This document shows positions 1-7,995 of a stretch of DNA of 64,000 nucleotides, piece after piece (positions within the stretch are counted from its first letter, which is position 1; each line of letters opens with the position of its first letter). The translations under genes were made by a program, and so were the position numbers. Source of the stretch: Sebaldella sp. S0638. Lineage in GTDB: Bacteria; Fusobacteriota; Fusobacteriia; Fusobacteriales; Leptotrichiaceae. The stretch is taken from the NCBI RefSeq assembly GCF_024158605.1, contig NZ_JAMZGM010000004.1:1-64000 (forward strand). The letters run 5' to 3'. Under the pieces are notes generated by a model. That model did not search any database, was not told where the DNA came from, and worked only from the letters and a program-made list of their open reading frames with translations.

Positions 1-84
1 GCAATGGAAGAAGGATTAAGATTCGCCATCAGAGAAGGTGGAAGAACGGTTGCTTCTGGTGTAGTTGCTACTATTACTAAGTAG
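1..84 (+). CDS. tuf: Elongation factor Tu, C-terminal end (partial)
   Basis: The window opens inside this gene. The 27 visible codons before TAG include RFAIREGGRTV and end in VVATITK, the highly conserved last strand of EF-Tu domain 3. EF-Tu is the GTPase that delivers aminoacyl-tRNA to the ribosome. Only the tail is visible, so the GTPase motifs cannot be checked. No terminator lies between this stop and the next gene, which has its own promoter. Identification rests on this short tail but the match is distinctive. Confidence 0.9.
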   Translation, partial: AMEEGLRFAIREGGRTVASGVVATITK

Positions 85-112
85 TCTTACTGTATAAATT
101 TACATAAAAGTA

Positions 113-141
113 TTTACATATGTGGAATAATGTGGTATAAA
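113..141 (+). promoter_or_regulatory. Sigma-70-type promoter of the outer-membrane protein gene
   Basis: TTTACA at 113-118 and TATAAA at 136-141 are separated by 17 bases. The start codon at 182 follows a GGAGGT ribosome-binding site at about 170-175. The site lies directly after tuf. Confidence 0.7.
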
Positions 142-181
142 TAAGTGATATAAAATTTAAAATATTGTGGAGGTAAATTAA

Positions 182-1189
182 ATGAAAAAATTATTCGGGT
201 TATTAGCTTTAATGACAGTTATATCGGGTGTATCTGTCGCTGACGATTTTACTAATTTAAACTTAGATTCTCACTGGAGAGCTTTACATGGAGGATTAAG
301 AAATAGAACTCACATGACTGGTCAAGAAATGAGAAACGAGTTTTCTGGTAAATTAACTTTAGATGATGAGTGGCAAGGGTTAAGCTTTAACTTTGATTTC
401 TTAAAGAAAGATTTTTATACTAGAAATGGAAGCCATAATGGTAATGGTTGGAATAATGATGTATATTTATCAAAAGATTTTTCAAAAGGTTCATTTGTTG
501 GAGATATGAAATTAGGATGGAAATATGAAGGATATACAGATCAAGGACATGGAAATGAATTCTATTTTGGACCAACTGTAGGATTTAAATTATTAGGACA
601 AGAGGGGACTTTCTCAGCTCAGTTCGTATATTATAATGACGTAAACAGCCAGAAAAACTTAGGATTAACTGGTATAGAAGAAAAAGTATACGCTAGACAT
701 TATAAAGATGCTGGTACAGAAGGTATTGGAGGAAACTTTGATTTTAACTTCAATGGAACAATCATGGAAGGAAGATTCGGAACAGTTTCTTATAACTTAG
801 ATCTTAAAAACCACTTAAGAGACGCTACTAATACAAAAGATACAGCTTCAGATGGTAGAAATACAGTATACTTAGATTATGATGGTGTAATTTCTTATGA
901 TTCACCTAGATTCTATGGATTTGGTGTAGGATTAGACATCGAAAATGAGTATGAAATGCAAACAGGTAACGGATGGTATAACAATGGATTCTATTTAAGT
1001 CCAAAAGCTTCATTCAAGCACACATTCGATACTTCAGTAGGAAAAATTGCTGTAATGCCTTATGTTAAATGGGATGCAATTGACCAACAAAGAGGAGAAG
1101 CTGCTGGAAGCGATGATACTTATTCAGGATACGGAGATACTAAGTTAAGAGCAGGATTAAATATCTCTCTAGACAGAACAGGATTATAA
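182..1189 (+). CDS. Outer-membrane beta-barrel protein of fusobacterial type
   Basis: This 335-residue protein begins with a signal peptide (MKKLFGLLALMTVISGVSVA, cleavage near residue 20). The rest is rich in Gly, Asn, Asp and aromatic residues in alternating polar/hydrophobic strands (for example NEFYFGPTVGFKLL, GKIAVMPYVKWD), as expected for a transmembrane barrel. It probably forms a pore or structural barrel in the outer membrane. It does not resemble the two KdgM-like porins at 60673 and 61949 closely enough to be called one. A strong promoter, a good GGAGGT site and a dedicated terminator point to high monocistronic expression. The substrate is unknown. Confidence 0.75.
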   Translation: MKKLFGLLALMTVISGVSVADDFTNLNLDSHWRALHGGLRNRTHMTGQEMRNEFSGKLTLDDEWQGLSFNFDFLKKDFYTRNGSHNGNGWNNDVYLSKDFSKGSFVGDMKLGWKYEGYTDQGHGNEFYFGPTVGFKLLGQEGTFSAQFVYYNDVNSQKNLGLTGIEEKVYARHYKDAGTEGIGGNFDFNFNGTIMEGRFGTVSYNLDLKNHLRDATNTKDTASDGRNTVYLDYDGVISYDSPRFYGFGVGLDIENEYEMQTGNGWYNNGFYLSPKASFKHTFDTSVGKIAVMPYVKWDAIDQQRGEAAGSDDTYSGYGDTKLRAGLNISLDRTGL

Positions 1190-1203
1190 TAATAATTTAT
1201 ATA

Positions 1204-1235
1204 AAAAACAGGTTTGAAAAAACCTGTTTTTTTAT
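1204..1235 (+). terminator. Rho-independent terminator of the OMP gene
   Basis: The inverted repeat AAACAGGTTT / AAACCTGTTT with a short GAAA-type loop runs directly into a T tract, 15 bases after the stop codon. Confidence 0.9.
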
Positions 1236-2116
1236 TTTATAAAATTTTAATAGATATAATTAATTAGAAAAATGAAATAATGGGAGAAGATAAAAGTGAG
1301 AATGGGCTATTCATATAATATTATTAATTCGTAGTTTTTTATACTTAGCGAGTTTTAACGATCAAAAGCCAAAAAAATCCTTATAATGCGTCTCTTTAAC
1401 TTATTATGAAGTGTTGTTATCTAATTTTACTTATACAGGTAATATTTATGATAATAAGAATTAATTTATACAAAAAAAGAAAAGAATATAATAAATTGCT
1501 AGATACTTAAATATATGTAAATAATAAAAAAATAAATATTGCAATAAAATAAAAAATTATTAATCTTGAAATTGATACCCGAGCTTCGGCAAATGGCAAA
1601 AAAAGGTAAAGTTTTGTTAATTTTACTTTGAGAAATAAAAAAGATAATGTATTTTTGGAGAGCAGAACTTAATTTAATTAAATGCTTAAAAATAATTCTG
1701 TTTGAAAAATATAATTTATTAAAGTAGCAATATTTATATTAATAAAATAAGAAACACAGGCTTAGTTAGGAAAAGACAAGAAAATATATAAATAGTTCTC
1801 AATACATTTGTACATAAAAAAGTCAGGCCTACCAAACCTGATTTTGAATAAAAAATTATTATTATCTTTTCTAGCATAGTTATCATACAATTTTTGCCTT
1901 TGAATAAACTCATAAATATCTTAGTTAAATCTTTGTGATTCAATTTTTGGAAAAAATAAAAGATATCCCTTGAAAATCAATGGTTAATAAACTCTCTTTA
2001 ATTGAATGACGACAAAATTATCGGTGTATATAAAGTAGGAACAAATAATTTTAGTGATAGAAAATCATACAAATTGTATTTAATCAGAAAAATATTTCGG
2101 TAAAATTAGGTTTGAT
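1236..2116. other. Long AT-rich region without a credible gene
   Basis: About 880 bases are free of convincing coding sequence on either strand. The longest open frame (1734-1943, minus) encodes a low-complexity hydrophobic peptide without a good ribosome-binding site. A small hairpin at 1823-1841 (TCAGG / CCTGA) is followed on the minus strand by six T and could end a minus-strand transcript. A GC-richer patch at about 1576-1605 (cccgagcttcggc) stands out but I cannot assign it. The region may be a decayed gene. Confidence 0.4.
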
Positions 2117-2144
2117 TTGACATAAAATAGAAAAATGATAAAAT
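2117..2144 (+). promoter_or_regulatory. Promoter of the BFD-type gene
   Basis: TTGACA at 2117-2122 and TAAAAT at 2139-2144 are 16 bases apart, about 40 bases ahead of the start codon of the next gene. Confidence 0.65.
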
Positions 2145-2184
2145 ATATTGTAGTAAAAAATTGGAATGAAAAAGGAGAAGAATT

Positions 2185-2505
2185 TTGGCTGGAAACAGAA
2201 TAATTTGCGAAAAGAATAATGTAGATTACATAACCATACGTAAGGCAATGTGTCAAGACGCCAGAACAAAGGAAGAAGTGAGGGAAATAGCAGGGGTTTG
2301 TCTTGAATGTGACAGCTGTAAAACTGAACTGGATCAGATATTGAGTTCTGTGTGCGGGTGTAAAGATGTCTCTCTAGAAGCAGTAGTGAATGCCGTAAAA
2401 CACGGGGCCGCGACAGTTGATGAAGTTGGTCAGGCAACAGGTGCTGGAATAGACTGTGGAAGATGTAAGATATTAGTGGAAAATGTAATTAAACTGGGAA
2501 AATAG
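2185..2505 (+). CDS. Tandem BFD-like [2Fe-2S] ferredoxin-type protein
   Basis: This 106-residue protein starts at TTG 2185 after an AAAGGAGAAG ribosome-binding site. It contains two units of the BFD (bacterioferritin-associated ferredoxin / NifU-middle) fold. The second (about residues 55-104) has the full cysteine set C57-x-C59 and C91-x2-C94 with the usual spacing of 32. The first (about residues 5-53) keeps C42-x2-C45 and C8 but has Ile at position 7, where a C-x-C pair would be expected; C23 and C39 are extra. The BFD fold carries a labile 2Fe-2S cluster for electron transfer or iron mobilisation. The gene is monocistronic, with its own promoter and terminator. Its redox partner is unknown. 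Confidence 0.75.
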   Translation: MAGNRIICEKNNVDYITIRKAMCQDARTKEEVREIAGVCLECDSCKTELDQILSSVCGCKDVSLEAVVNAVKHGAATVDEVGQATGAGIDCGRCKILVENVIKLGK

Positions 2506-2581
2506 ACCAGAACAGAAATATGATTTTTAATTGTATTTTCTGATGATAGTTTGGCTTTTACAATTAAAAAGATATTTGATG

Positions 2582-2623
2582 CAGGCAGAAAAAATTTGAT
2601 CTAAGGTTTTCTGCCTGTTTTTT
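2582..2623 (+). terminator. Terminator of the BFD-type gene
   Basis: CAGGCAGAAAA and TTTTCTGCCTG form an 11-bp stem followed by six T. Confidence 0.9.
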
Positions 2624-2658
2624 CTTATTTAGAAATTTAGGTTTTGAAAGATATATGT

Positions 2659-2687
2659 TTTACTAATACTGTTAAAGATGATAAAAT
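2659..2687 (+). promoter_or_regulatory. Promoter of azlCD
   Basis: TTTACT at 2659-2664 and TAAAAT at 2682-2687 are spaced by 17 bases, 39 bases upstream of the chosen azlC start. Confidence 0.6.
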
Positions 2688-2726
2688 ATAGATATTGTTT
2701 TTGAAATTATTTTGAAAGGTAATGAT

Positions 2727-3443
2727 ATGGGGAAAAATATTACATACTGGAAACAGGGGGTCAAAGATGGTATTCCAATATGTCTCGGATATCTCGCGGT
2801 ATCTTTTACATTTGGAATTGCAGCCAGAAATACAGGGCTGACTTCATTTCAGTCTTCACTTATGTCAGCGACTAATTATACATCGGCAGGTCAGTTTTCG
2901 GCAATAGGGTTAATAGGAGCATCAGCTTTATATTTTGAAATGGCTGTAACACAGCTTATTATCAATTTACGTTACTGTTTGATGTCATGTGCCTTATCTC
3001 AAAAATTGAAAGAGAAAACTCCATTGATACATAAGTTTATTATGGCTTTTGGAATTACAGACGAGATTTTTGGTGTATCGGTATGTACTGACGGAAAATT
3101 AAATCCTTTTTATATATACGGTGCTATGAGTGTAGCAATGCCGGGATGGGTTTTAGGGACATTTTTAGGAGTTATTTCAGGAGATATTCTGCCTTTGGGG
3201 ATTATAAGGATTCTGAGTATAGCACTTTATGCTATGTTTATAGCAGTTATAGTGCCGCCCGCCAGAGGAAATAAAGTATTGGCAGGTCTTATTATATTAT
3301 CAATGCTGTTAAGTTTTACTTTTTCAAAAATACAGATATTATCATTAATTTCACCTGGATTCAGAATCATTATTCTCACAGTATTAATAGCAGGAGCAGC
3401 AACCGTTATTTTTCCGCTGAAGGAGGAAGAGTATGAGGGGTAA
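2727..3443 (+). CDS. azlC: AzlC family branched-chain amino acid exporter, large subunit
   Basis: This 238-residue integral membrane protein has the AzlC hallmarks: the N-terminal GIPICLGYLAVSFTFG segment, the SSLMSATNYTSAGQFSA stretch, and NLRYCLMSCALS. AzlC pairs with AzlD to export branched-chain amino acids and analogues such as azaleucine. The frame is open from TTG 2712, but ATG 2727 sits correctly behind the GAAAGG site and is preferred. The stop overlaps the azlD start by 11 bases, so the pair is translationally coupled. Confidence 0.88.
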   Translation: MGKNITYWKQGVKDGIPICLGYLAVSFTFGIAARNTGLTSFQSSLMSATNYTSAGQFSAIGLIGASALYFEMAVTQLIINLRYCLMSCALSQKLKEKTPLIHKFIMAFGITDEIFGVSVCTDGKLNPFYIYGAMSVAMPGWVLGTFLGVISGDILPLGIIRILSIALYAMFIAVIVPPARGNKVLAGLIILSMLLSFTFSKIQILSLISPGFRIIILTVLIAGAATVIFPLKEEEYEG

Positions 3444-3750
3444 TGTTTATGTATATATACTGGTAATGGCTGGTGTGACTTATTTGATACGTTTGATGCC
3501 GTTACTACTTTTTAACAGGGAAATAAAAAATATTTATATAAAGTCATTTTTGTACTATGTACCTTATGTGACTTTGGCAGTAATGATTTTTCCGGGAATA
3601 TTATATGCAACCGGGAATATATGGTCTGCCTCTACAGGCTTTTTGACGGCACTTATTCTGGCATATAGAGGTAATGATCTATTCAGGGTTTCCTTGTGTG
3701 CATGCTTATCTGTTTTTCTAGTTGAATTACTTCAAAAATTTGCTTTTTAA
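3433..3750 (+). CDS. azlD: AzlD family branched-chain amino acid exporter, small subunit
   Basis: This 105-residue protein has about four hydrophobic segments, with VTYLIRLMPLLLF near the start and the YVPYVTLAVMIFPGIL segment typical of AzlD. It is the small partner of AzlC in the inner-membrane efflux complex. The gene starts inside the end of azlC, behind an AGGAGGAAGAGT ribosome-binding site. It is followed by a hairpin shared with the convergent dhaL. Confidence 0.87.
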   Translation: MRGNVYVYILVMAGVTYLIRLMPLLLFNREIKNIYIKSFLYYVPYVTLAVMIFPGILYATGNIWSASTGFLTALILAYRGNDLFRVSLCACLSVFLVELLQKFAF

Positions 3751-3822
3751 TAGTAAAAAGAAATACAGGTATAGTTTTTTAATGGATGGATCTTATAATA
3801 AATGACAATCATCATAATGATA

Positions 3823-3851
3823 AACCGGCTGATATATCTTGTCAGCCGGTT
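3823..3851. terminator. Hairpin between convergent azlD and dhaL
   Basis: AACCGGCTGA and TCAGCCGGTT form a 10-bp perfect stem between the converging genes. The flanking T runs are weak, so it is probably a bidirectional terminator. Confidence 0.65.
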
Positions 3852-3886
3852 ACATTTTATATATAAATTTAGAAAATGGGACTTAT

Positions 3887-4537
3887 TTAGGTGTCTGATT
3901 CTTCTGAAAGTATCTTTCTAATCGAATCAGACATAGAATCAATGATTAGATAACAACTGGTAGCTCCGGCATCCAAAACACCTCTTGACCGTTCTCCGAG
4001 CCTTGAAGCTCTGCCTATTTTAGCCACCATATCTTTGGTAGACTGCCAGCCTTCATAGGCACCTTTTTTCATTTCATCTAATGAGTCATAAAAATTATTT
4101 CCGTTTATATGTGCATTTTCAAATGCTTCGTAAGCAGGGACTAAAGTATCAAGCAGAGTCTTATCTCCGGGTTTTGCATTTCCAATGTCTTTTATTGCTT
4201 TAATGGAATTATTGAGAATCTCTGCAAAGGATTCGGCAGAAATGTCTTCTTTGTTTATTGAAAGTGATATTTCTTCAAAGAAAACTCCGTATAAAGGTCC
4301 CATGGAACCGCCAATGTCATCCATAAGGGTTTCACTTAATATTTTCAGACCTTCTGAAAGAGAGTAGCTTTTACCGGCAAGTTTATCACGGCACATGGTA
4401 AATCCTTTGTTCATATTAATTCCATGATCACCGTCACCTATTTTTCCGTCAATTTCACTTAAATAGTCTCTGTTACTTTGTATTGTCGTGATTAGATTAT
4501 CAACTATAATTCCGGCAGTACTGTTTTTAAATATCAT
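3887..4537 (-). CDS. dhaL: DhaL-type ATP-binding kinase subunit (tetrulose/dihydroxyacetone kinase)
   Basis: This 216-residue protein contains the DhaL nucleotide/Mg motifs GDGDHGINMNKG (residues 34-45), GGSMGPLYGVFF, and the C-terminal GRASRLGERSRGVLDAGA. DhaL supplies the ATP site for the kinase whose substrate subunit is DhaK, encoded just upstream and 8 bases away. There is no PTS-type DhaM nearby, so the pair is more likely ATP-dependent. With the two isomerase genes of this operon, the substrate is probably erythrulose rather than dihydroxyacetone, by analogy with LerK/DerK of tetritol pathways. Confidence 0.88.
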   Translation of the reverse strand: MIFKNSTAGIIVDNLITTIQSNRDYLSEIDGKIGDGDHGINMNKGFTMCRDKLAGKSYSLSEGLKILSETLMDDIGGSMGPLYGVFFEEISLSINKEDISAESFAEILNNSIKAIKDIGNAKPGDKTLLDTLVPAYEAFENAHINGNNFYDSLDEMKKGAYEGWQSTKDMVAKIGRASRLGERSRGVLDAGATSCYLIIDSMSDSIRKILSEESDT

Positions 4538-4545
4538 AAATTACC

Positions 4546-5550
4546 TCATTTCTCAAACTGTGTTAATCCCACTGATTCTGCTGGCGTATCAATTAGTTCT
4601 TTTAATTCATTATCCAGTTTCATAACTGTAAGTGTAATACCCATCATTTCAAGCGAGGTAAAGTAGTTACCCACATATGCTTTATATATACTGATACCTT
4701 TTTCTTTCAGTATATTGTCTACTTCATTATAAACTATATACTGTTCCATAACAGGTGTAGCCCCAAGACCTGAGAGAAGAATTACTACTTCATCTCCAGA
4801 GTTAAAAGGCAGATCGGGCAAAATAATATCTGTTATTTTTTTTGCTATTTCGTCTGCGGTTTTCAATGATTCTACGGCTATTCCCGGTTCGCCGTGGTGG
4901 CCTATTCCTACTTCCATTGTTCCTTCTTCTATGATAAAATTCGGATGTCCAACAGCGGGAATAGTGCATGGTGCAGTGCCAATACCTACAGATCTGGTAT
5001 TATTAATTGCTTTCTGCGCAGCTGCGATTACTTCATCAAGGCTGGCTCCCTGCGAAGCTTTTGCTCCGCCTACTTTCCACATAAGAACTTCACCAGCTAC
5101 ACCTCTTCTTTTTTCCATTTCATCTTTTCCGGCAGAGGCACAGTCGTCATTTGCAACTACTGTTTTTACTTCTATTCCAAGTGCCTTGGCTTTTCTTATT
5201 GCCATATTTACATTCATATTGTCGCCTGCATAATTTCCGTAAAGACAAGCCACGCCTTTACCGGCAGAGGCAGCAGATATTGCATCAAGAAAAGCATTTG
5301 CAGTGGGAGAAGAAAAAATTTCGCCGACAGCAACAGCATCACACATGTTTTTTCCAATATATCCGATAAATGCCGGTTTATGTCCTGATCCGCCGCCTGT
5401 GATAATTCCTACCTTTCCTTCTATAGGTGTATTTATATATTTTACTACTCTGGGATTATCAGTGGCAGCTATAAGGTTTTTATTTGCCTTAATAAATCCC
5501 TTTAACATATCTTCCACCACGAAATCCGGATTATTAATTATTCTTGTCAT
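4546..5550 (-). CDS. dhaK: DhaK-type kinase subunit, probable erythrulose/dihydroxyacetone kinase
   Basis: This 334-residue protein covers the whole DhaK fold. The substrate-loop motif GGGSGHKPAF lies near residue 52. GIGHHGEPG near residue 217 carries the histidine that binds the ketose carbonyl covalently as a hemiaminal. The start at 5550 is supported by an AAAGGGG site. It overlaps neither neighbour but lies 24 bases from the RpiB-type gene and 8 from dhaL. DhaK-family kinases phosphorylate dihydroxyacetone, L-erythrulose or D-erythrulose. The company of LerI/DerI-like isomerases favours a tetrulose substrate. That choice is inference. Confidence 0.88.
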   Translation of the reverse strand: MTRIINNPDFVVEDMLKGFIKANKNLIAATDNPRVVKYINTPIEGKVGIITGGGSGHKPAFIGYIGKNMCDAVAVGEIFSSPTANAFLDAISAASAGKGVACLYGNYAGDNMNVNMAIRKAKALGIEVKTVVANDDCASAGKDEMEKRRGVAGEVLMWKVGGAKASQGASLDEVIAAAQKAINNTRSVGIGTAPCTIPAVGHPNFIIEEGTMEVGIGHHGEPGIAVESLKTADEIAKKITDIILPDLPFNSGDEVVILLSGLGATPVMEQYIVYNEVDNILKEKGISIYKAYVGNYFTSLEMMGITLTVMKLDNELKELIDTPAESVGLTQFEK

Positions 5551-5574
5551 AATACCCCTTTCTATAAATGAAGA

Positions 5575-6024
5575 TTAACGCCGGTAAATTTTTTCTATTT
5601 CATTAATCATTTCTATCTTATCCGTACTTCCTCCGCCTGAAAAATCATTAGAAAGCCAGATTTCCAAAAGCTGCTTTGCCAGTTCGTTTCCTATAACTCT
5701 TGCTCCGATACACATAATTTGGGCATTGTTGGAACATCTTGAACGGACTGCCGAGAAACTGTCATGACAGACAGCTGCACTGACACCGGGAATTTTGTTG
5801 GCAGTAATACACATACCTATACCTGTACCGCAAATCAGAATACCCCTTTCATGCCTTCCGGCAGATATCGCTTCTGCTACTTTTCTGCCAATATCAGGAT
5901 ATAAAACCGGATTTTTATCATAACAGCCGTAATCTTCCGTGCTGTGTCCCAGTTCTTTCAGTTTGGCGGATATAATCTGTTTCAGATCGAAGCCGGCTTC
6001 GTCACAGCCTAATGCAATATTCAT
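5575..6024 (-). CDS. RpiB/LacAB family sugar-phosphate isomerase, probable D-erythrulose-4-phosphate isomerase
   Basis: This 149-residue protein has the RpiB core: MNIALGCDEAGF at the N terminus, the catalytic-cysteine segment ILICGTGIGMCITANKI (residues about 62-78) and RSRCSNNAQIMCIGARVIG. RpiB proteins isomerise ribose 5-phosphate. Close paralogues isomerise allose 6-P, galactose 6-P (LacAB) or D-erythrulose 4-P to D-erythrose 4-P (DerI/EryI). Sitting between a DhaK-type kinase and a TIM-barrel isomerase, the tetrulose role fits best. Ribose-5-P isomerase activity is the main alternative. Confidence 0.8.
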   Translation of the reverse strand: MNIALGCDEAGFDLKQIISAKLKELGHSTEDYGCYDKNPVLYPDIGRKVAEAISAGRHERGILICGTGIGMCITANKIPGVSAAVCHDSFSAVRSRCSNNAQIMCIGARVIGNELAKQLLEIWLSNDFSGGGSTDKIEMINEIEKIYRR

Positions 6025-6043
6025 AATAATCTCCTTCTTCTGA

Positions 6044-6901
6044 TTAGATAGTTTCGGCTATTTTTTTCAGATTTTCAAGCCCTTTAACGGCCAGTTCCTC
6101 GCCTGTATCGGCAAATTTTCTCCATATAGCACAGTTACCGCTTAGTTCTTCAAAACTTGGGTCAAAAGATTCTATAACAAGGGGACCGTCATACCCAATA
6201 TTTTTTACAGCAAGGAAAAACTCTTTAAATGGAACAAGTCCTGTTCCGGGAATGCCTCTGTCGTTTTCATTTACGTGAATATATCCCAGATATTCTTTTC
6301 CGCATGTTTTTACAGCTTCTGTAAAGTTTTTTTCTTCTCTTATCATATGAAAACAGTCTAAATGAACTTTTATATTGTCATAGCCGACATCTTTACAGAA
6401 TTTTACTGCGTCTTCTGCTATATTAAGGAAGTGAGTTTCAAATCTGTTTACACATTCTACACAGATAATGACACTGCCTTTTTCTTTTGCATATTTGCAG
6501 ACTTCTTTCATATTAGTTACAGCCCAGTTCCATTCTTCCTCTGTCCGGGGCTTTTTTGTAAGATAGCCCCATGCTGCATAGTTAACTCCCCCTAGAATTG
6601 GTGATCCCAATTCTTCACATATATCAACACATTTTTTCATAGCATCAGCAGCTTTTTTTCGTATTTCAGGATCAGGAGAGATAGGATTTGTTTCAGCAGT
6701 AAGTGTAGTAGTGCATACACAGTCAATTCCAACTTCTTCCAGTTTTTCTTTTACAGCTTTAACTGGAAAAGAAAACGGATCTGCTATGGCAAAATCAATG
6801 ACTTCAAATCCAAGTTCCTTTGCTTTGGGAATAATCCATAAATCTTTTTCACTAAATTTTTCTGCCCATATAAAACTGTCTACACCAAATTTAAAATACA
6901 T
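6044..6901 (-). CDS. Xylose-isomerase-like TIM-barrel sugar isomerase/epimerase, probable L-erythrulose-1-phosphate isomerase
   Basis: This 285-residue protein belongs to the AP-endonuclease-2 / IolE-like barrel family. Metal-ligand segments are visible: VICVECVNRFETHFL, VHLDCFHM, and the C-terminal GPLVIESFDP. Members include D-tagatose/D-psicose 3-epimerases and LerI/EryH, which convert L-erythrulose 1-P to D-erythrulose 4-P. The neighbouring DhaK-type kinase and RpiB-type isomerase reproduce the LerK-LerI-DerI gene set of tetritol catabolism. Epimerase activity on a free ketose cannot be excluded from sequence. Confidence 0.78.
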   Translation of the reverse strand: MYFKFGVDSFIWAEKFSEKDLWIIPKAKELGFEVIDFAIADPFSFPVKAVKEKLEEVGIDCVCTTTLTAETNPISPDPEIRKKAADAMKKCVDICEELGSPILGGVNYAAWGYLTKKPRTEEEWNWAVTNMKEVCKYAKEKGSVIICVECVNRFETHFLNIAEDAVKFCKDVGYDNIKVHLDCFHMIREEKNFTEAVKTCGKEYLGYIHVNENDRGIPGTGLVPFKEFFLAVKNIGYDGPLVIESFDPSFEELSGNCAIWRKFADTGEELAVKGLENLKKIAETI

Positions 6902-6933
6902 AAAAACACCTCACATTTAAATAAATTCAAAAA

Positions 6934-7851
6934 CTATAAGTCAGTTATGGCGAAAACTATTTTTACTGGGTGATTCTGAAAGTTTACAAGCTGATATTTT
7001 ACTCCGGCAGGAATAAAGAAGCTGTCTTCAGGTTCAAGCTGGAAAGATTCTTCCATATCTACGAGGTTAACTGTTACAGGGCCGTCAACGCAATATAATG
7101 CGGCGTCCCCTTTATGTGTGTCGGGATCTGAACAACGAGGGCCGTATCCTCCCGCTGGAAGAATAAATTCACCCATATGCCCGTAATCATTGCTTGATAT
7201 AAATCTCATAAGCATAGGATGAGCGGTACCGTGAACATTATTAAGTTTATCCCCGTCTCTTACAGCATATACTGCCTGTGGAGCTTTTCTTGCTTCAGGG
7301 CCGCTCACGGGCCATGCTCCTATATCATCAGTACAGCCTTGTCTTGCGTAATCTTTTATAACTCCTCTCATATCGGGAAGATTAGCGTTATTCGGTCCTT
7401 TATAAAATTTAGTCTCTGCATCAGTAGGAATAACAGCAGGCGGAATATTTTCTCCCCATGCTTTAGGAGTAATAAAATAAAGGACTCTCGCAGTTTTATC
7501 AGAAAAATTATGGGCTTTATGCCATGCTTCTTCAGGCATGTAGAGACCGTCTCCTGTTTCAAGATATGCAAACTGACCGTTTCCGCTTCTTTGTACAATA
7601 GGACCCTGAAGAATGTAATATGTTTCGTCACCCGGATGAATATCCAGAGGATCAAATGAACCTCCCGGCCCTAATTCATATATTCCAAGCATAAAAGTAT
7701 CAGTGGTAACAATAGTATACGTATTATCGCTGGTAAATGCATTATTTGGCGGGTAAAGAGCCATAGAATAGTCCTGCTTTCTTATTAACATAGGTTTTTT
7801 CTTGTCAGGTTCAAAAGGGAATTTACCCATAATTTCCATTAGTTTTGCCAT
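6934..7851 (-). CDS. Bicupin protein of unknown function
   Basis: This 305-residue protein contains two cupin barrels. The first (about residues 55-130) has HPGDETYYILQG and the late motif MPEEAWHKAHNF. The second (about 215-303) has DPDTHKGDAALYCVDG and IPAGVKYQLVNF. The His/Glu ligands suggest a metal site in the first barrel; the second looks less complete. It is the first gene of the tetrulose cassette, behind a good AAAGGAGAT site, 32 bases before the isomerase. It could be a sugar or sugar-acid isomerase or a binding protein. I do not recognise a defined family function. Confidence 0.65.
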   Translation of the reverse strand: MAKLMEIMGKFPFEPDKKKPMLIRKQDYSMALYPPNNAFTSDNTYTIVTTDTFMLGIYELGPGGSFDPLDIHPGDETYYILQGPIVQRSGNGQFAYLETGDGLYMPEEAWHKAHNFSDKTARVLYFITPKAWGENIPPAVIPTDAETKFYKGPNNANLPDMRGVIKDYARQGCTDDIGAWPVSGPEARKAPQAVYAVRDGDKLNNVHGTAHPMLMRFISSNDYGHMGEFILPAGGYGPRCSDPDTHKGDAALYCVDGPVTVNLVDMEESFQLEPEDSFFIPAGVKYQLVNFQNHPVKIVFAITDL

Positions 7852-7995
7852 ATTTCTTATCTCCTTTATATATTATTTTTTTGATACTGTCTTTTTGAAA
7901 AAATTGTATAAATTAATAATGTTTAAAAACTATATATTTTTACTAAAACCATTTAACAGCAGAGAAATTATATATATCTGTATCGTGCCGAAATA

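Noticed and set aside
1734-1943. 69-codon minus-strand open frame in the gene-free region
   Set aside because: Composition is low-complexity and hydrophobic, no ribosome-binding site is placed correctly, and no family is recognisable.
2084-2437. 117-codon minus-strand frame opposite the BFD gene
   Set aside because: It mirrors a well-supported gene with promoter, ribosome-binding site and terminator, and encodes an atypical peptide.
4894-5388. 164-codon plus-strand frame opposite dhaK
   Set aside because: It is the complement of a conserved gene; the translation is rich in Cys, Ser and Phe, as expected of shadow frames.
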